A DNA stretch of 64,000 bases, taken from assembly GCA_947034885.2 (NCBI GenBank), contig OX344750.2:5828001-5892000 (forward strand). Reading direction: 5' to 3'. Shown in pieces: positions 59,403 to 64,000 of this stretch (its first letter is position 1; each line of letters begins with the position of its first letter). The notes beneath the pieces were generated by a model. The model saw only the letters and a program-made list of their open reading frames with translations. It did no database searches and was not told where the DNA came from. Source of the DNA: Thuidium tamariscinum. Taxonomy: Eukaryota > Streptophyta > Bryopsida > Hypnales > Thuidiaceae. A program made the position numbers and the translations under genes.

Positions 59403-61005
59403 TATACATGTTTATTTTCAAATTAATTATTTGATTCTAAAATTAAACTTGAAAGAATATTCACTTAAAAAATACTAAAAGTAGTCATTTGATAAGACTT
59501 TGTTGAATGTAAGTGCCATCAAAACTAAATTACCACATGCATTGGGTGCTAAGTGTTTTACAAATCCAATACTCAACATTGTGTTTTGATTCTTAAAATG
59601 TCAATTTTAGGCTCAAATGTACAGAACCCCTTCATAACACAATGGTCATTACTTTATAATCTGTTCTAATAATCTTACAAACTACTTATTATATCCTTAA
59701 ATTTTTTTCCATAACATAGAATGTTATTTTTCATCATGTGTAATTAATATTCAATTCTTATAAAAACTCAATCAAGTGTACCAAATTTCAATTTCAAAAA
59801 ACCTAAACATCATTTTGGGTGAATTCTGTCATACAATATTCTTGATAATTGATTGAAAAAATATTGTAGATTAATTTTTAAAATTTGATTGCTTTGATAA
59901 TTATGTAGGAAACATTCATGTATACATCTTTTCTTCTAAAAGTGTCTCTAATGAAGTTTCAAAATTCACTCTATAAAGGTTTCAATGTTGGAATGTTTCT
60001 AAATTTTAACTAGATTTTGGCAAAATAATTGTATTGTTATGTTCAAATGTACGAAATTAGATATCATGTGATGGTCAATGAAATTGCAAAATCTAATTAC
60101 AAAAAAGAGATAATTAACATAATTTCTCATATGAAAATTTATTTATATAATATCTATTTTACATAATTTGGGCATTGTCACCCCTACATTGAGACCTCTA
60201 AAGAATTAATTTTGAAACTAATTTGGAGATGCATTTTGAAGAAAAAGATGTGTATATGGATGCTTTTGACATATCCAAGAAATCAAATTGAAAGAAAAAT
60301 TAATCACCACTGCTTTTCAATCAATGGTCAAGAATAACAATTGAAAGAATTCACCCAAATTGATGTTTAGGTTTTTTGAAATTAAAATTTTGTATTCTTG
60401 ATTGACTTTGTATGAGAATTGAATGTTAATTATACAAAATGAAATCTAACAATTGTATTCTATATTATGCAAAAAAAATTGAAGAATATAATGAATAGTT
60501 TGTAAGATTATTCAACTTAGTTGTTCTAACTATTAAAGTAGGAGGCTCAAACTCTCAGCAAGCAATAAAAGTGAATACAACTCAAAGGTACATTTTTCTT
60601 TCTTCAATGTACTGACTATATACATTCCACCAAGAAGTGACTTTTAATGACCGCCTTTGATGGTCTCTTTTCAACTTCAAAATTTTTTAACATATTCCTC
60701 AAAGGTCCAAAAAATATGGAACAACTTGTGCTAGATGCCAATTCCATTCTTCTTCCTATAAAAATTTAGAAGGCTGAGTAATTGCGCATCTAAGGGATGA
60801 AACTAAAATTTGGGGAGGAGAAACATTTTGAAACATTTTTCAATATATTTTCCTCAAAAGACAAGTAGAATTGACATCAAACCCAAGTTGATTCATATTT
60901 TTTTGAGTTTTGTGGAATTAGTTATCAAATTTAGAAGTTGAAAGAGCATGGGGCTCTAAAATGGTGCCCTAGCTAAAATATACATTGTCAGTACACTACT
61001 GCAAG
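59403..61005. other. AT-rich intergenic, nothing recognised
   Basis: No coding frame or clear inverted ends. Confidence 0.5.
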
Positions 61006-61288
61006 GCGTGAGATGTTAAACACCCCCCATCGAGCCTTTTCCGGAGGCTGCTTTATTTTGCACAGGGGTGAATGTAAAAAACAAGCCCCTTATTTTGTGC
61101 CGTCTCAATTGTTATTATCTTCATTCCCCCTATCTAATTTGGGTCCTCTGATTCCAAATATGAACTCAAAATTTGCAAAAAAATTTATGCGTGGCTGATA
61201 AAAAGTTCCTGCGTTTTCTCCAGGGGTAAAACGGGGGGTAAAGCAGCCTCTGCAGAAAGCTCAATGGGGGGTGTTTAACGTCTCGCAC
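61006..61288. mobile_element. MITE with GC-rich 50-bp terminal inverted repeats
   Basis: The left end runs GCGTGAGATGTTAAACACCC then CCCATCGAGC...GGAGGCTGCTTTA. The right end is the complement of GTGCGAGACGTTAAACACCC, CCCATTGAGC...AGAGGCTGCTTTA. Flanks TGCAAG and TGAAAG could be a 6-bp duplication with one change. It also has CCCCTGG/CCAGGGG near the ends. No coding capacity. Confidence 0.7.
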
Positions 61289-62164
61289 TGAAAGCTATGA
61301 AAAAGCAACATGTACAAATACTGTACATTTAAGGTAGGGTACCATTTTAGAACCTGCTCCATTGAAGAGCCTTCTACCTTATAATGGAGTATTCCAATAT
61401 CCCCGCGTTGAAAGGAAGGGATCAGCAGCGCTCTGCCGCGGCTGCAGCAGCTGGCACTTGACTTCTTCAGTTTGGCGCGTTCCTGTGACGGGAATGAGTG
61501 GAGGTGGGCCGGTGTTGGTGTGGTGGCGGGAATGAGTGGGGTCAGCGAGCGCGGCGACCGAGCGGCATCCCCGCTTGAAGGTAATCGTTGGCGATGCTCA
61601 TATCTTCCAGGACCCTTGTGTGCGCCAGGCCAAGTATTTCGACGCATGCACTTGACAAGAATTTGAACGCACTTGCAAGCTGAACGTAATATTGGCTTTC
61701 ATCAAGGCGGCTTCAATTCTTTGTTTTTTGGCACCCTAGCTTGGCGAGCCTCTTGTCGCTGTCGTTAAGTTGCTGCGCTTCGCGCTGCTCTCCCTCGTAG
61801 CTCCTTCATGATCCTTCATGATCAACGTACAGCGATCTTCCCACTTTGCACTGGTTTCGGATTGCGCGCAGTCCGGGGAGGTACGATACTCACCAATCCT
61901 GCAAGTGTTCACGTTCCTGATCCGCCTCTGCGTGGGTTCTCTCTCTTTTGAATGATGCAATCGGGGATGCAATTCCTGCAATTTTCTCTAAGAACTCAAG
62001 AAAGAGAACTGGTAGTCCGTTCCCCAGATTTTCGCAATGTTTTCATTGCTTGAACCGGATCAAACTAAGGAGAATAAGTTGACATTGTATCAGGTGGAAG
62101 CTCTGAGATTATATATATTAGCGCTGGAGGTAGTGCTTGGCATGGTACAAAGCAGGGTGGGAAG
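61289..62164. other. GC-richer region upstream of the receptor-like kinase
   Basis: From about 61400 the composition becomes genic (GCGGGAATGAGTGG occurs in near-duplicate at 61489 and 61526). Minus-strand frames 61647-61261 and 61981-61736 show no domain, and the first runs into the MITE. The region probably includes the promoter and 5' leader of the kinase gene. A short plus-strand frame at 62037-62219 could be an upstream ORF. Confidence 0.4.
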
Positions 62165-64000
62165 ATGGGGTTCCAAAGCAGGCGATTCCGTGCATCGGAG
62201 ACCGCGGATTCTGAACTAGTGTACTTGTATTTGTTTCTGTTTCTGTGTCTGGGATTACTGAGCGGGCCTGCTGATTATGGCCATGCGCATCAACGTGAGT
62301 ACCGTGGAGCATTGAATTTGGAACAGGGTCCGAGTGAAATTCTCGGCACAGACAGCCCTGGAGACATTTATTTAAAACAGATGGCAAGTAGAGTGATCAG
62401 CATTGCCAACTCCGCAAGCAACGATGTCGGTATGTTGGCTATCTTAGACTCTAGCCCTTCGGTTTTTGGTGGCTCGTGATCCGTCTGGTTTGTTTTCATT
62501 GTCGGTATTTCTTGCTGTGTGATTGTTTCGTCGTTATGTTCGTGCCTGTATTTGCTGACATCGAAGCTTGGTCTGCATGCTTTGTGTAGATTCCTTAGGA
62601 GAATTTTTTTCTGCAACTGAGTTCAACATGGAACCTAAATACTTTGCGTTGAAACCCAGTGCTCATTGAATACAGTATGTTGCTAGTTTCACAATTAGTC
62701 TTTTGTTGTGCTTTGCTACGCGAGGATGCTTCTGTTGGAATTTAGGCTATGTGATACTGATTGAAGACGAAACTGAGGTTGATGTTCGTACATGTGTTTG
62801 TCATAGATGATCACAGTTTGGAGCGTTTTCAACTTGATTTATCAGGATTTGGACCAGCTTTGTTCCGGTTCCACCCCAATAAGACGCGTTTCCTGTACGT
62901 GCACATATCTGCCTTCACTCATTTGTCTTGTTAGGGCATGTAACACTGATTTACCAAGGTCACTCTATTTGTAAAGTGTTCAGATTGGTGCCCAGTGACA
63001 GATGTAGTTGTGTGTTGTTCTAATTTCTTCCTAAACTTTTAATTGCCACATTCAACACTAATTTTGTAACTCCACTCGGTTTTGGTGAAATGTTCCTGTA
63101 CTTCAAATCCTACATGATCCATTGCCTGGGTTCGGGTTTGATTGTTTCATTTGATGGGGGAGGGAGTGTTGCCCTCGCTGTAACTAGCAGGGAAGGTCAG
63201 TCTGGAATTTCCTTTGCAAATAGTGCTGTGTGCCCGAAGTAGATAAAAATGTTCCTTTGGATGCAGAGGTTTGGAAGTGCACGTTTTGACAAGCAATGAG
63301 AATGAAACCTTCAGTCGTGCTAAGCTAGAGTCGTCCTACTGTTTCTTATCAATTCTGAACTATTCTTTTGTGGTTGTAGGGGCAGCGAGTCTTTTGAAGA
63401 TGACAGATACCATCTCCTTGGAAAAAGTGCACAAAGTGCGTTTGATTGTTCAATAGAAGAGACAGTTTTGAGGCATGAATCAATTGAAATTATGGGCAAG
63501 AAGAAATTGGGTCATTTAGAGGGTTGTTTCAATAATACCGTGGACCCATATTACAAGATAGGGTTATCACTAAACAATGATTCCGAACTGAGAGCAAATG
63601 TAGTACTTGCTGGGATTACTATATTTGTGGTAATATTAATAATGGCAAGGAAAAGAATAAGAAGTGAGATTCTGTTGAAATCAAGTAGTGAGTTGGATGC
63701 ATTGATCTTAGACGAGTCAGACTCGGACGAATCATATTTCACTGATCAAATCTTATATGAAAACCTTTTGAAAGAAGCAGTGCTGGTCAGCAGTAAAGGA
63801 TCTTCAGGGGAAGTATTTAAGGTCAGATTCTTAGGACTGGAGTGTGCAATGAAAGTTTTTCATTCTAATGCAAGGATGGATTTTAGAAAAGAATCCGTTG
63901 CCTTACTAAACCTTAGTCATCCACACGTCGTGAAGTTTTTCTGTAGTTTTAGAAAATCCTTCGTTATAATGGAGCTTATGGATGAGGACTTGTTCTCCTT
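62165..64000 (+). CDS. Receptor-like protein kinase with unrecognised ectodomain, 5' part
   Basis: Proposed exons: 62165-62429, 62846-62894, 63267-63332, 63380-64000 (runs off the window). The frame is kept throughout. The last boundary is uncertain because it implies a 47-bp intron. The N-terminus has a hydrophobic run LVYLYLFLFLCLGLL ending near GPADYGHA, fitting a signal peptide. The ectodomain of about 170 residues has possible N-glycosylation sites (NKT, NET, NNT) and no LRR, lectin or malectin signature that I can see. The transmembrane segment is VVLAGITIFVVILIMA followed by RKRIR, then an acidic juxtamembrane stretch (DESDSDESYF). Next comes a kinase N-lobe: KGSSGEVFKV (glycine loop), CAMKVF with the ATP-binding Lys, LLNLSHPHVV and IMELMDEDLF (hinge). 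Active-site residues lie beyond the window. The ligand is unknown. Confidence 0.75.

Noticed and set aside
1-64000. CRISPR arrays, bacterial operons, rRNA genes
   Set aside because: None seen; gene structure and families are those of a plant nuclear genome.

Overview
The window is nuclear DNA of a land plant. The evidence is plant gene families with spliceosomal introns (a GH1 beta-glucosidase, a plastid FATB-type acyl-ACP thioesterase, a SKIP24-type F-box protein, a PSK-simulator/DUF3475 relic and a receptor-like kinase) set in long, very AT-rich DNA full of plant-type transposon debris. The species cannot be named from sequence alone. A large repeat-rich genome fits, and a non-seed plant is possible but unproven.

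Layout. 1-4177 (+): the last seven exons of a GH1 beta-glucosidase, with a foldback MITE in one intron. 6821-8924 (-): a three-exon FATB thioesterase whose second intron carries an inverted 45-bp copy of the exon 1/intron 1 junction. 9980-10285: a foldback element with TTCGGACC...GGTCCGAA palindromes. 13416-14180 (-): an unrecognised gene or gene relic with a 66-bp tandem repeat encoding NPF motifs. 15767-17938 (-): a complete four-exon F-box gene of the SKIP24 type. 18.3-34.8 kb: no intact gene; a series of terminal-inverted-repeat and foldback elements (CACTA-like, Mutator-like with an 11-bp target duplication, mirrored repeat arrays), a SWIM zinc-finger fragment and a decayed trypsin-like peptidase. 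35.5-36.9 kb (+): a decayed PSK-simulator-like gene.

37.5-50.0 kb is framed by two inverted copies of one roughly 2-kb element with ends TGTCGTGTTG/CAACACGACA. The right copy has swallowed two head-to-tail 720-bp elements. Between them lie a tRNA-derived SINE and a small coding-like island. 50.0-61.3 kb is AT-rich DNA with a 530-bp near-perfect hairpin, a third member of the 720-bp family opened by a nested 1540-bp insertion with target duplications, a (TA)32 microsatellite and a GC-rich-ended MITE. 62165-64000 (+): the 5' part of a receptor-like kinase gene that runs off the window.

The genes do not form a pathway; they are independent plant loci. The most distinctive content is the variety of inverted-repeat DNA, including one case placed so that it could pair with a splice donor of its host gene. 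I found no clear new multi-gene system.
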